In this document: one piece after another, positions 12,746 through 23,178 of the stretch
How positions within the stretch are numbered: position 1 is the first letter of the stretch
Layout of the letters: every line of letters begins with the position of its first letter
Origin: Euglena gracilis
Taxonomy: Eukaryota > Euglenida > Euglenophyceae > Euglenales
Length of the DNA stretch: 64,000 nt
Direction of reading: 5' to 3'
Assembly (NCBI GenBank): GCA_039621445.1
Contig: CP154956.1
Coordinates: forward strand, 65,488,257 to 65,552,256
Translations under genes and position numbers: made by a program
Notes under the pieces: model-generated
The model's input: only the letters and a program-made list of their open reading frames with translations
Told to the model about the DNA's origin: nothing
Database searches by the model: none

Positions 12746-13540
12746 TCGCAAATTCCAAAATCCACTGTTCACCTGCCATGTTGCCCCTTGATCGATAACC
12801 CTTCTCAAGGGTTTTAGATGGCCTTACATTTCAGCCCTGCTGCATGGTATTCTATTTGAGAAAATCCCCAGATTTGGCCAAATGGAAATTGTTCCACAAA
12901 ATACCCCAATTTCTGGCCAAATACCCCCCAAAAAGTGCTCAAATATGATTGCCTCATGTCTACAAACCATTTTGGACACTTTTTGGCACTTTTCATTTTC
13001 GGTCCCCAGGACGCCGTTTTCCCGCCCGAACCGGCGTTCTGGACACCGGTTCGGCGCAGAAATTTCTGCGCCGAACCGGCGTCCAGAACGCCGGTTCGGG
13101 CGTGAAGCCAGAGCCCCAATACACGGTTTCAGAATTACGATTTTTGGACCCTTTTCGCAAATTCCAAAATCCACTGTTCACCTGCCATGTTGCCCCTTGA
13201 TCGATAACCCTTCTCAAGGGTTTTAGATGGCCTTACATTTCAGCCCTGCTGCATGGTATTCTATTTGAGAAAATCCCCAGACTTGGCCAAATGGAAATTG
13301 TTGCACAAAATACCCCAATTTCTGGCCAAATACCCCCCAAAAAGTGCTCAAATATGATTGCCTCATGTCTACAAACCATTTTGGACACTTTTTGGCACTT
13401 TTCATTTTCGGTCCCCAGGACGCCGTTTTCCCCCCCGAACCAGCGTTCTGGACCCCTGTCCGGCGCAGAAATTTCTGCGCCGAACCGGCGTCCAGAACGC
13501 CGGTTCGGGCGTGAAGCCAGAGCCCCAATACACGGTTTCA
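12721..13540 (+). repeat. 409-bp unit, two tandem copies
   Basis: Copies begin at about 12721 and 13130 and are nearly identical over their length (single substitutions such as ttccac/ttgcac). Each ends in a hairpin built from 'gcccgaaccggcgttctgga'. Incomplete relatives lie at 15540-15780 (inverted in part), 18280-18475 and 18715-18850. Non-coding. Confidence 0.9.
13023..13102. repeat. 80-bp palindrome with central gaaatttc
   Basis: The two 40-base halves are reverse complements with one mismatch that I can see. It lies inside copy one of the 409-bp duplication; copy two has the same structure with more mismatches (about 13432-13511). Confidence 0.85.
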
Positions 13541-13690
13541 AGTCTGCGTCTTAGGCGCAGGGACTCAGGACGGAGTCTGCGTCTAAGACGCAGGACTTCG
13601 GGCAGGACGGAGTCTGCGTCTTAAGACGCAGACTCCGTCCTCGGAGTCTGCGTCTTAAGACGCAAACTCCGTCCTGAGTACTGTGTCATA
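13541..13690. repeat. Palindromic cluster 'agtctgcgtcttaagacgcagact', left
   Basis: Several overlapping palindromes built from 'ggagtctgcgtct' and its complement. A matching cluster lies at 14840-14995, so the two bracket 1.15 kb of different composition that contains the fragment at 14000-14560. The arrangement suggests a composite foldback element. Confidence 0.7.
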
Positions 13691-13999
13691 AGGAAAATGT
13701 GACTGAATGAACTGAATCAAAAGGGAATGGTGTGAAAACGAAGCTAAAAGTTCCGTCAAAACCTCTTCGTGCCATTGTCAATGGGGAAGCACCATCCAAA
13801 ACGCAAAGGGAATGCCATGACAAGGAGCCGCAACGTCGCAAGGTTATTGTGACGTGCGAAACGGCAATTGTGGGCATTATGAGCACATTTGCCAGAAACG
13901 TTGCGATGAAACCGATAGAGGGGTAAAATGAACAGCAACACGTACTGCTACACTGACAGCCTCTCACAACAACAAGGCAAGCTGTCGTTGGTACGCCGC

Positions 14000-14560
14000 C
14001 ACGGCACACAATTGAGGGTTCCTGTGTTCCAAAAATTTTAGTTTGTGGACTGGCTTTGAACCATTTCCTTGTTTCCCCTGCAAATTTTTCATCGTTCCGA
14101 TCCGAACGACAACTAATTTGTGGCCATCTTCATGAGTGGACAACTGAAAGTTGCCAACCGAAGGTCCAAGAGGGATTCCAATTCCAAATCGTTTGGGTAA
14201 AAGTTGGTAAAAGTTGGTAAAAGTTGTGTCACCTCGTGGTCGGTCAAAACCACCACGGACTCCTTCCGTGCCATGAAATTGCGGGACCTTTTGCAAGCAA
14301 CATTGAAAAAAGCACAAAATTTGGAAACCGTTTGCTTGCACTGGGGACAATGCCGTGTTCGGGACGCGTAGTCTTGTACGTTGAAGCCAATGCGTCGACT
14401 GATGGTCTTAAGGTTGTGGGGCTCCATTCCCGAACAGCAACACCAATGGCTCGACAAATTTCCTTCCTCTGTTGTAGGGCTGATTCTCGCTCCTACTGGT
14501 TGTCCAAAACACAATCCACCGACAACGTCCACTTTGCAGAGGCAGTGAAGCACTCATCCA
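14000..14560 (-). pseudogene. Unknown coding-like fragment between palindromic clusters
   Basis: Minus-strand frames include 'CPQCKQTVSKFCAFFNVACK' (one CxxC pair) and, in another frame, 'GTMKNLQGKQGNGSKP'. They match the plus strand at 11460-11850 in DNA and translation. The frame changes along the match point to a decayed coding sequence. The family is unknown to me; a transposase remnant is possible given the flanking palindromes but unproven. Confidence 0.4.
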
Positions 14561-14839
14561 AATTCGGCAAAATGATCTGCCTGTGGTCCAACACCTTTGC
14601 AAAGTCCAATGCGGCGAGAATTGCCATTTTCGGTTTTTCTCTGTTCCTTGAGGAGGGCGAGCCACTTTGGGAAAAAGTGTCCCAAATAGGGCGGTGTCTG
14701 CTAGCAAATCTTCAGAAGGAGTGTATGCTTTTTTCAAAGCTTCTAAAAATTCAGGTACAGGTGGCAAGGGCCACGTTCACCAACTGTGCGGTCATCACCG
14801 TGATTGGCTGTGCAAGAGAGAGAATTTTTAAAAAAATCC

Positions 14840-14995
14840 GCTGTCAAAGCCGTGGACTCCGTCCTGAGTCCCTGTACCTCTAATACGCAGACTTAAAAAA
14901 ACTGCGTCTTCAGACGCAGACTCCGTCCTGAGTCCTGCGTCTAAGACGCAGGACTCAGGACGGAGTCTGCGTCTAAGACGCAGTTTTTGCTATAG
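14840..14995. repeat. Palindromic cluster, right
   Basis: Counterpart of the cluster at 13541-13690, ending in an almost perfect palindrome around 'tcctgcgtctaagacgcagg'. No target-site duplication could be identified for the pair. Confidence 0.7.
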
Positions 14996-16204
14996 GGTCT
15001 TTACCATGCTTGTGCTTATCGACCGGGGGGGTGGGTGGGTGCTCTAGGGTGCCTGCCCCTAGTAGGCACACCCCCCGGACGGGGGGGGGGGTGGTCCGGG
15101 GCGGGACCCAGCATCAGCCGTGCTGCATGGTAATGGAAATCATTGCACAAAATACCCCAATTTCTGGCCAAATACCCCCCAAAAACTGCTTAGATATGGG
15201 GGTGTCTCCCCCGCGTCCCCCCCGCGTCCCCCCCCCCGTCCCCCCCGCGTCCCACTTTGCACTTTGGATCCAAAATTTTGTTCTCGAGACAGCCAAATGT
15301 AGGAGGCTGATTCCTAATTTCAGGCAAATTTGAGGTTGGTGATTCCTAATTTGGTGTGGGTGATTCCTAACTTGCGGTGGGTGATTCCTAATTTGGGGTG
15401 GGTTTGTCCTAATTTGTTGTGGTAGAATCCTAATTTGGCTAAAAATTTCTAATTTCACCGTCCCAAAAATGGCGTCTCCCCCGCGTCCCCCCCCGCGTCC
15501 CCCCCCCGCGTCCCCCCCGCGTCCCAGACACCCACTATGATTGCCACATGTCCACAAACCCTTTTGGACACTTTTGGGTATTTTTCATTTTGGGTCCCCC
15601 ATACGCCGGTTTCCTGCCTGAACTGGCGTTCTGGACGCCGGTTCGGCACAGAAATTTCCCGCCCGAACCAGCGTCATGCCGAAATCTAAGGCCATCTGCT
15701 AAAAGCCCTCGAGAAGGGCTATCGATCAAGGGGCAACATGGCAGGTGAAAATTGGATTTTGGAATTTGCGAAAAGGGTCGGAAAATGCGATCGCCGATTT
15801 TCAGGGCGCTACAACGTCACCCCGATCTTCCCCCCCCCCCCGAAAAATCCCCCCCCATTTATGGCCAATTTTCGGAATCCTGGTGTGGTCCAAAAAACAG
15901 CTGAATAATTCCCCCCCCAGAAAAATTTGGAATGCCAGTTGTGGTGACAGACACGAAGAGTTGGAACTCATTCTCTTCACCAGCCCGACCCAACACCCGG
16001 GGGGGGGCGTCAATTAGGGGGGGGGTTACCGTCAATTAGGGGGTGCTTCAGCACAGAATCCCCTCGGGCAGTCAATTAGGGGGGGGGTCGAAAAAATTTT
16101 CCCCGGGGCGTTTGGTCAATTAGGGGGGGGGTCAATTAGGGGGGGGAGGTGGTATGGCCGTTTTTCGGCCAATTTGGGCCATTTTAGGCCATTTTGTACA
16201 CGTT
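14996..16204. other. Gene-free stretch with a 26-bp minisatellite
   Basis: About six units of a ~26-bp minisatellite ('gtgattcctaatttggggtg') run from 15305 to 15445, flanked on both sides by 'ccccgcgtcccc' arrays (15200-15250 and 15480-15530). Poly-G dyads 'gtcaattaggggggg' occur at 16010-16145. No gene is visible. Confidence 0.6.
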
Positions 16205-17020
16205 TTCCACTGTTCGACTTGGCCGTTTTCGGCCAAAAAAGTCGAAAAAAATCGAAAATTTTTTTTTGCCCAAAAACGATGTTTTTTGGCCTCCCGGACC
16301 CGGAAAAACTGTTTTTGAGCAGAAAATGAGCGTTTTTCGACCCGCCAGCGCCCCGTTTTGGTACGCCAACCCATTGACTTTGGGTCAACTCCGGGCCAAA
16401 AAAGGCGAAAAAAATCGAAAAAAATTTTTGCCCGAAACGATGTTTTTTTGGCCTCCTGGACCCAGAAAAACTGTTTTCGAGCCGAAAATGAGCGTTTTTC
16501 GACCCGCCAGCGCCCCGTTTTGGTCCGCCAACCCATTGACTTTGGGTCAAATCCGGGCCAAAAAAGTCGAAAAAAATCGAAAAAATTTTTTGTGCCCGAA
16601 ACGATGTTTTTTGGCCTCCCGGACGCAGAAAAAGTGTTTTCGAGCCGAAAATGAGCGTTTTTCGACCCGCCAACGCCCCGTTTTTGTCCGCCAACCCGTT
16701 GACTTTGGGTCAAAACCGGACGAAAAAAGGTGAAAAAAATCGAAAAAAATTTTTTGTACCCGAAACGATGTTTTTTGGCCTCCCGGACGCAGAAAAACTG
16801 TTTTCGAGCCGAAAATGAGCGTTTTTCGACCCGCCAACGCCCCGTTTTGGTCCGCCAACCAACCCGTTGACTTTGGGTCAAAACCGGACGAAAAAAGGTG
16901 AAAAAAATCGGAAAATTTTTTTTGTGCCCGAAACGATGTTTTTTGGCCTCCCGGACGCAGAAAAACTGTTTTTGAGCCGAAAATGAGCGTTTTTCGACCC
17001 GCCACCGCCCCGTTTTGGGC
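16205..17020 (+). repeat. Satellite-like tandem repeat, period 161-167 bp, five copies
   Basis: The phrase 'agcgtttttcgacccgcc' occurs at about 16329, 16490, 16654, 16818 and 16985. The units are 85-95% alike by eye. Long frames exist on both strands because the period is often close to a multiple of three; they are repeat translations and not genes. Confidence 0.9.
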
Positions 17021-17145
17021 CGCCGGCCGGGCCGGGCCGGGCCGCTGGGCCGCCGGCCGGGCCGGGCCGGGCCGGGCTGCCGGGTCGCCGGGCCGCCGGC
17101 CGGGCCGGGCCGGGCCGCCGGCCACGCCGGGCCGGGCCTCCGGGC
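17021..17145. repeat. GGCCG-rich simple tract
   Basis: A dense run of 'gggccgccggccgggccggg' words directly follows the satellite. Low-complexity, pure G and C for over 100 bases apart from a few T and A. Confidence 0.8.
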
Positions 17146-18475
17146 TGTCCCAAAGAGCTCAGCTCTACGTCACACCCTGGTTACCCCGGCCAATGGCCAA
17201 TAAGCCTAACCCCCCCCCCCCTAATTGGCAAATGGACCGTCCAACGGGACCCCAATTAGCCAATTAGGGCAGCCACAAATTTCTACTCTGATTCTGAAAA
17301 GTGCACGGAACTCTTATTTTACGATACAAAAACTGTGTCCAGAACGCCGGTTCGGACCACGGAACTGTGTTCCAGAACGCCGGTTCGGGCTGCAGTTTGT
17401 TGAAACCGTGGATTAGGGGCTCTAGCTTCACGCCCTAACCGGCGTTCAAGGAATCACGGCCAATTTCGCCCCAAATACCTATTTTTTTGAACATTTTTTT
17501 AGCATTTCGGACCTCCTTTGGCACATGGCCATGTCGATCGGCTGATACGCCATGTTACCCATCAATCGAAAGCTCTTTTCAAGGGCTTTTGACCAAAGCC
17601 GGCAGTCAAAAAAAAAACAAAAAAAAACAAAAAAACGGTTTTTTTTGGTTTTTTTGTGTTTTTTTTAAAAAAACAAAAAAAACGCCAGCGGGGGTATGGT
17701 GGAAAAATTTTTTTTCATTTTTTTTGTTTAGTTTCTAATATGTTCTTGGTGTTGTTGCATTTTTTCTGTCACTTTTATAGCTATTTTCTCAACCAACCTC
17801 TTGCCCATGCTTCAAGGTCAATACCAAAACCGAGGAAAGGGGGGTCGGTTGCAGGGGTGGGGTGTGTGTTGAGTTTTGAAAGGGGGGGCGACTATTTGCA
17901 TTTTGTTGTTGTGCGTTGTTTTTTTTGAGTTTTTTTCCGTGTTGCCGGCTGAAACCTTGGCGCTTGATTCGGTTTTTTTTTTTAAAAAAAACCGTTTTTT
18001 TTGCCGTTTTTTTTCAAAAAAAACACGTTTTTTGTTTTTTTTAAAAAAACAAAAAAAACGCCAGCTCTGCTTTTGACAGATGGCACAGGATTCAGCCACA
18101 ATGCACACAGCGCTTATTTTCAGCGATTGTGTGTTCCAAAATTTGACATCTCAATTGGTGAAATCTCACACCTCAGGTGCCATGCAGCATATCAATTGAA
18201 AGCTCTCCCCAAGGCCTTTCGCTTGGCACCCTCAGAACTCAGCCACACTGCATAGCGCCCTGAAAATCGGCGATTGCATTTTCCGACCCTTTTTGCAAAT
18301 TCCAAAATCCACTGTTCACCTGCCATGTTGCCCCTTGATTGAAAGCTCTTCTCGAGGGCTTTTAGCAGATGGCCTTAGGTTTCAGCCGTGCTGCATGGTA
18401 TTCTATTTCAGAAATTCCCCAAATTTGGCCAAATGGAAATTGTGGCACAAAAATACCCCAACTTCTGGCCAAATA
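17146..18475. other. Gene-free stretch with A/T foldbacks
   Basis: Contains a poly-C palindromic repeat (17205-17275), a copy of the 11936-12240 repeat (17326-17560), two A/T foldback tracts that each end in 'aaaaaaaacgccagc' (about 17645-17690 and 17975-18065), and a partial copy of the 409-bp unit (18280-18475). No gene. Confidence 0.6.
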
Positions 18476-18686
18476 ACGTGACCCCCCCCCCTATATGGCA
18501 CCCCCCTGGGAGCGTTTTGACCCCCCTGGCGACTATTAGGGGGGGGGTGACAATTAGGGGGGAGGTTACTCAATTTACCCTACATGTCCATGGGTCCACG
18601 AGTAACCCCCCCCCCTAATTGTCGCCCCCCCAAGGGGGGGGCGACTATTAGGGGGGGGGGGTGACAAATAGGGGGGGGGGTCACGT
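18476..18686 (+). mobile_element. MITE, TA target duplication, copy 1
   Basis: The 211-bp element begins ACGTGACCCCC and ends GGGGGTCACGT, flanked on both sides by TA. Copies two and three at 19951-20154 (reversed) and 20207-20409 share the internal sequence ('gggagcgttttgaccccc', 'catgtccatgggtccacgag'). TA duplications and short terminal inverted repeats are typical of Tc1/mariner-type MITEs. There is no transposase in the window. Confidence 0.75.
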
Positions 18687-19036
18687 TACCCCAAAAACTA
18701 CTCAGGTATCATTACCACATATCTACAAACCATTTTGGACACTTTTTGGCACTTTTTTATTTTGGGTCCCCCAGACGCCGTCTTTCCGCCCGAACCGGCG
18801 TCCAGAACGCCGGTTCGGGCGTGAAGCCAGAGCCCCAATACACGGTTTCAAACAGCACCAATTTTCACCAAAATTGGATACCCACCCCAATGGTCCCCAA
18901 ATGGCAAATTGCATTCTTCTACATGGTTCAAATGGTCATATCAGGACCTCGACGACGAAATTGGGCCATTTTTGGGCACATTGATGCATTTTTTTTGGAA
19001 TGACAGATCCAGCAGGGACGTTGGGTTTTGGACAGA
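18687..19036. other. Partial copy of the 409-bp unit and plain sequence
   Basis: 18715-18850 matches the end of the 409-bp unit including its hairpin. The remainder up to 19036 shows nothing recognisable. Confidence 0.6.
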
Positions 19037-19044
19037 ACCGGCAT

Positions 19045-19650
19045 CATACTTGTAGTTAGTGCGCCGCGGCGCTCATGCCGCGGCGCAAAATTTTTTTTTC
19101 GCGGTGGTCGCGGCGCACAGAAAGATTTTTGCCGCGGCTGTCGCGGCACAAGCAAAATTTATTGCCGCGGTGGTCGCGGCGCAAGGGGAATTTTTTTCCG
19201 CGGTGGTTGTGGCACAAAAAAATTTCTGCCCGGAGCTCAAGAACGTATTGGCAGCAACACAAGACCCAACATTTTTTGGTGGAAAATTAGATTGATAGAT
19301 GGTGAACGCTGATCTGTGAAAACAAACAAGAACACTTGCACAAAAGTTCACTCCCTGCCGCCAAATACCTTTCTCGGCCATGGTCGAGAAAGTATCAAAG
19401 AGGCCAGGCAAGGGATGGGGTCGAAAGGAAGTATATGTGGGACACAATTTAAAAGACAATTGCCACGGTGGTCGCGGCACAAACTTCAAAAGTTTCCGCG
19501 GCGGTCGCGGCGCACACATAAACCAGTGCCGCGGCATTCGCGGCGCACAGAAAAATTTTTGCCGCGGCGCTGCCGGTTACAAAAAAAAATTTTCCGCGGT
19601 GGTCGCGGCGCACGGAAACAATTTTTCCGGTCGCACTAACTGCAAGTATG
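19045..19650. mobile_element. hAT-like non-autonomous TIR element with 8-bp target duplication
   Basis: Terminal inverted repeats CATACTTGTAGTTAGTGCG and CGCACTAACTGCAAGTATG (one mismatch) bound 606 bp. The octamer ACCGGCAT lies directly outside both ends (19037-19044 and 19651-19658), as expected of an hAT-type 8-bp duplication. Subterminal regions consist of ~36-bp repeats with the core 'gccgcggtggtcgcggcgca', many of them in inverted orientation on the other side. A single isolated end of the same type lies at about 21908-21929, and loose subterminal repeats at 20490-20530 and 20740-20820. No transposase is encoded. Confidence 0.8.
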
Positions 19651-19950
19651 ACCGGCATCCGGAAACCAGTGGGGGGTTGGGATGCTATGGCGAGGGGGTC
19701 CGAATAGGGGGGGGTAAATGGGCGAGGGGGTCTCGGAGGGGGGGGGGTGTACCATGGTTGCAAAATGAAAAATGTAACAGGCGGCGTGGCGAGGGGGTCC
19801 GGCTAGGGGGGGGGGGGAGGGGGGGAATGGTGTGGCGAGCCCCTCGGAGAGGGGGGGGGAGGGGTGTACCAACCCCCCAATGAAACGTGGACAATTGGCA
19901 GCAACTTTTGCCTTCCCCAAACAATCCGGCGCTTCTTTGCATTACCATTA

Positions 19951-20154
19951 ACGTGACCCCCCCCTCTATTTGTCACCCCCCCCCCTAATAGTTGCCCCCC
20001 CCTTGGGGGGGCGACAATTAGGGGGGGGGTTACCCATGGACCCATGGAAATGTGGGGTGAATTGAGTAACCCCCCTAATTGTCCCCCCCCCTAATAGTCG
20101 CCAGGGGGGTCAAAACGCTCCCAGGGGGGGTGCCATATAGGGGGGGGGTCACGT
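19951..20154 (-). mobile_element. MITE, TA target duplication, copy 2 (reversed)
   Basis: 204 bp with the same ACGTGACC...GGTCACGT ends as the copy at 18476, flanked by TA, with the internal sequence in reverse complement. Confidence 0.75.
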
Positions 20155-20206
20155 TACCCTCCATTACCCTTTAACCGATTGGTTAACTGTACCCCCACCT
20201 CAATTA

Positions 20207-20409
20207 ACGTGACCCCCCCCCTATATGGCACCCCCCTGGGAGCGTTTTGACCCCCCTGGCGACTATTAGGGGGGGGTGACAATTAGGGGGGGGGGTACTC
20301 AATTCACCCCACATTTCCATGGGTCCATGGGTAACCCCCCCCCTAATTGTCGCCCCCCCAAGGGGGGGGCGACTATTAGGGGGGGGTGACAAATAGGGGG
20401 GGGGCACGT
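20207..20409 (+). mobile_element. MITE, TA target duplication, copy 3
   Basis: 203 bp, same orientation as copy one. One base of the right terminal repeat is missing (GGGGCACGT for GGGTCACGT). It lies only 52 bp from copy two, so the two form an inverted pair. Confidence 0.75.
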
Positions 20410-20535
20410 TAGTCGATTAACTGGGGGGGGGGTCATGGTTGGTTAATAGACCGTTGGTCAACCAAACAACCCTGTTGTAACCGGCAGCACCGTGGCAAAA
20501 AAATTTCTGAGTGCCGTGCATGCCGCGGCACCAGT

Positions 20536-21275
20536 TTACCCTCACCCCCCCCCCTATTTGGCTAATGGCCGGGCTCCTTCGGACCCCCAATTAGCCAATT
20601 GGGGGGGGGGACAATTAGGGGGGGGCTACCCCGGCCAATGGCCAGCAAGCCTGACCCCCCCCCTAATTGGCTAATGGACCGTCCAACGGGACCCCAATTA
20701 ACCAATTAGGGGGGGGGGCAATTAGGGGGGGGGGTGAGGGTATGTGCGCGCCGCGACTGCCGCGGAAACTTTTGAAGTTTGTGCCGTGACCACCGCGGCA
20801 ATTGTCTTTTTTTCTTGTGTCCCACACAAACTTCCTTTCGGCCCCTACCCCCGCCTGCCCTCTTTGGCTGGTGCTACCTTGGCAGTGAGCGCCTTCTATC
20901 AATCTACCCTCACCCCCCCCCCTATTTGGCTAATGGCCGGGCTCCTTCAGACCCCCCATTAGCCAATTAGGGGGGGGGGACAATTAGGGGGGGGCTCGAG
21001 GACCCCGACCCCATAATTTTTGACGTGTGCAAAATTGGTCGATTTTTTGTGCATTTTTGGATTGGTCATGACTTTTTCTTATCCGGCAATTTTTAACATT
21101 TTCAAAACGGACGTTTTGGAGGTTTTCTGAGCCCTTGCCGAAATTGGCCAAAGTTGGCCAAGGGAACGTCCATTGGCCAATTGGGCTAACCCCCCCCCCT
21201 AATTGGCTAATGGACCTCCCTTAAGGACCCCCCAATTAGCCAATTAGGGGGGGGGGGCCAATTAGGGGGGGGTGA
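20536..21275. repeat. Cluster of ~95-bp poly-C/poly-G palindromic repeats
   Basis: Units at about 20536-20630, 20637-20745, 20903-20998 and 21185-21275 share 'ctatttggctaatggccggg', 'ctccttcggaccccc' and 'aattagccaattaggggggg'. Related single copies lie at 8905-8990 and 17205-17275. C runs on the left and G runs on the right allow each unit to fold into a hairpin, so they are probably very small MITEs. Piece of the hAT-like subterminal repeat lies between them at 20740-20820. Confidence 0.7.
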
Positions 21276-23178
21276 GGGTAATTGTTTCCACCAAAAAAGT
21301 GTTGGGTGTTTCCCAACACTCCAATCCGCGTTTTCCTGAAATCGGCGAAAATGCATGTGGGTAGGGGGGGTCGACCCCCCCCACCTCCTAAGGGGTGGCG
21401 GACGCTGGTTCTGTCGTGAACCCGGCGTCCGGGGACGCCAGGTTCACAACGGGGGTGGGGCGGGACACGGGGACACGGGGACACCGGGGGGGTGGGGCAG
21501 GGCAAAACGGGAAGGCTTGGTGGGGGGGGGTCGACCCCAATCCATTTCTGATATAAAATTGGCGTTTGAGATGCCGGGTTCACGACAAAACCGGTGTTCC
21601 CCCCCATTCTTCTCCTGACCATTTTTTCCCCACAAACTTCTCTAACCATTTCCGGGGATGGGGAAGCATCAAGACTTGCAGGGGTTTGCAAAAGAACTAG
21701 TCAGCAGGTCGGCATCACAACAACGTGAGGCTGGTGCAGCCATGGAACAAGGTTCCAAAAGCCCTTTTTAACGGCCCAGAGATCGGTTAATTGGTTAACC
21801 GAGGGCCCCGGTAAATTTAATCGGGTTGACCAAAAACAGTTAGTTAATTGATCAACCCTGGTTACAAAAAAAATTTGCGTGGTCGCGGCGCACAGAAACA
21901 TTTTATCCGGTTGCACTAACTACAAGTATGGTGTTGATCGTTCAGGTGCAAAGTCACCCCTCAATCGAAAGCTCTTTTCATCAGACGACTAGTGATCACC
22001 ACCAAAAGCGGCCACACCGCACAACATTCTTCTTTCCTATCCCGGGAAATCCTAATTTCACAATTCTTGTATCCCCCTGGACCTCTCAGGCCGTCGATTC
22101 GTCACCCCCCTTGAAAATGTCCCCACCCCTAGAGTGGCCAATTTTTTTGGCAAATTTGGTTTTCCCCCCTTCAAGTGGTCACTTTCTTTTGACACCGAAG
22201 GCACCGAAGCCAAAAATTGACTCCCCCCCAAAGTGTCCCTTCCCCCAGAGTGGCCGTTTTGGGGTTTAGTGCTGCCAGGAGGGTGGCCACTTTGAGGGGA
22301 GGGGGGGTGAGCGTATGTGTGGTTCATTAAGCATCTTAAACCAAATAGCGGCCAAAATCACCAAAAATTTCGACTCTGATTCTGGCTGATCCGACGATCA
22401 CAAGCGTATCTCGGGGCGTGTGCATAGCGGGTATCTTTCGAAAGATTGGGAATTTGGGGAGCGGGTACCATGCCCCCCCCATATTGTACCCCCCCCCTGG
22501 GAGCCATTTTCTGGGGGGGAGGTACATTATGGGGGGGGTACAATATGGGGGGGGGCAAGGTCATGGTCCATGGTCACTCCGATTGGGGGGGGGTACATTA
22601 TGGGGGGGGGTACAATATGGGGGGGGGGGGGGCATGGTATTTACGGGTCGTTGGTTGTGTACAGACGGTTTCATCCGACGTAAACACTCAGCCGGAGTCG
22701 ATTCATAAATGGCGTGACACATTTCCCAGATTGGAAAATGATTTTGCCACCGGTGGATTTTGCCTTCACATCAGGGTTCCGCGTGCAATGGAGGCTAGGC
22801 GCGTAGCTCGGGGGGGGGCGGGACCCCTCCCTCCCCCCCCCCCCCATGCGCGGCCCCTGCACGGCCGCCCGCGCGTCCGCTCGAACCCCCCTGGACCCCC
22901 CCCTCCCACACTGTGCCTAGCATAGCCAAGAAAAAGGTTTTTTGTGAAAAAATCACGACTTTTTTGAGGCCCAAAAATGACCAAAAATGACCATTTCCGG
23001 ACAGAAAATGGCAAATTTGGGGGCCGCGCGCTCTGCGCGCAACCAAAAAAGCACTTTTTTGGTCAAAAATGGCCCAAAACTGGCAGAAAATGACCACTTT
23101 TTGGTCCCGAATTTCACCGATTTTAGGATGCGCGCCGCGCAGGCGGCCGCCCTCGGACCCCCGCACGGCGGCGCAAGG
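21276..23178. other. Gene-free stretch
   Basis: Contains an isolated hAT-like end (21908-21929), an inverted relative of 5740-6110 (22090-22310), poly-G dyads around 'gtacattatggggggg' (22480-22630), and a G/C-rich part (22790-22930) resembling 10040-10560. No frame looks like a protein. Confidence 0.55.

Noticed and set aside
16132-17153. Long minus-strand frames with repeated 'FRAQKIFSIFF' phrases
   Set aside because: They run through a ~164-bp satellite on both strands at once and have no domain.
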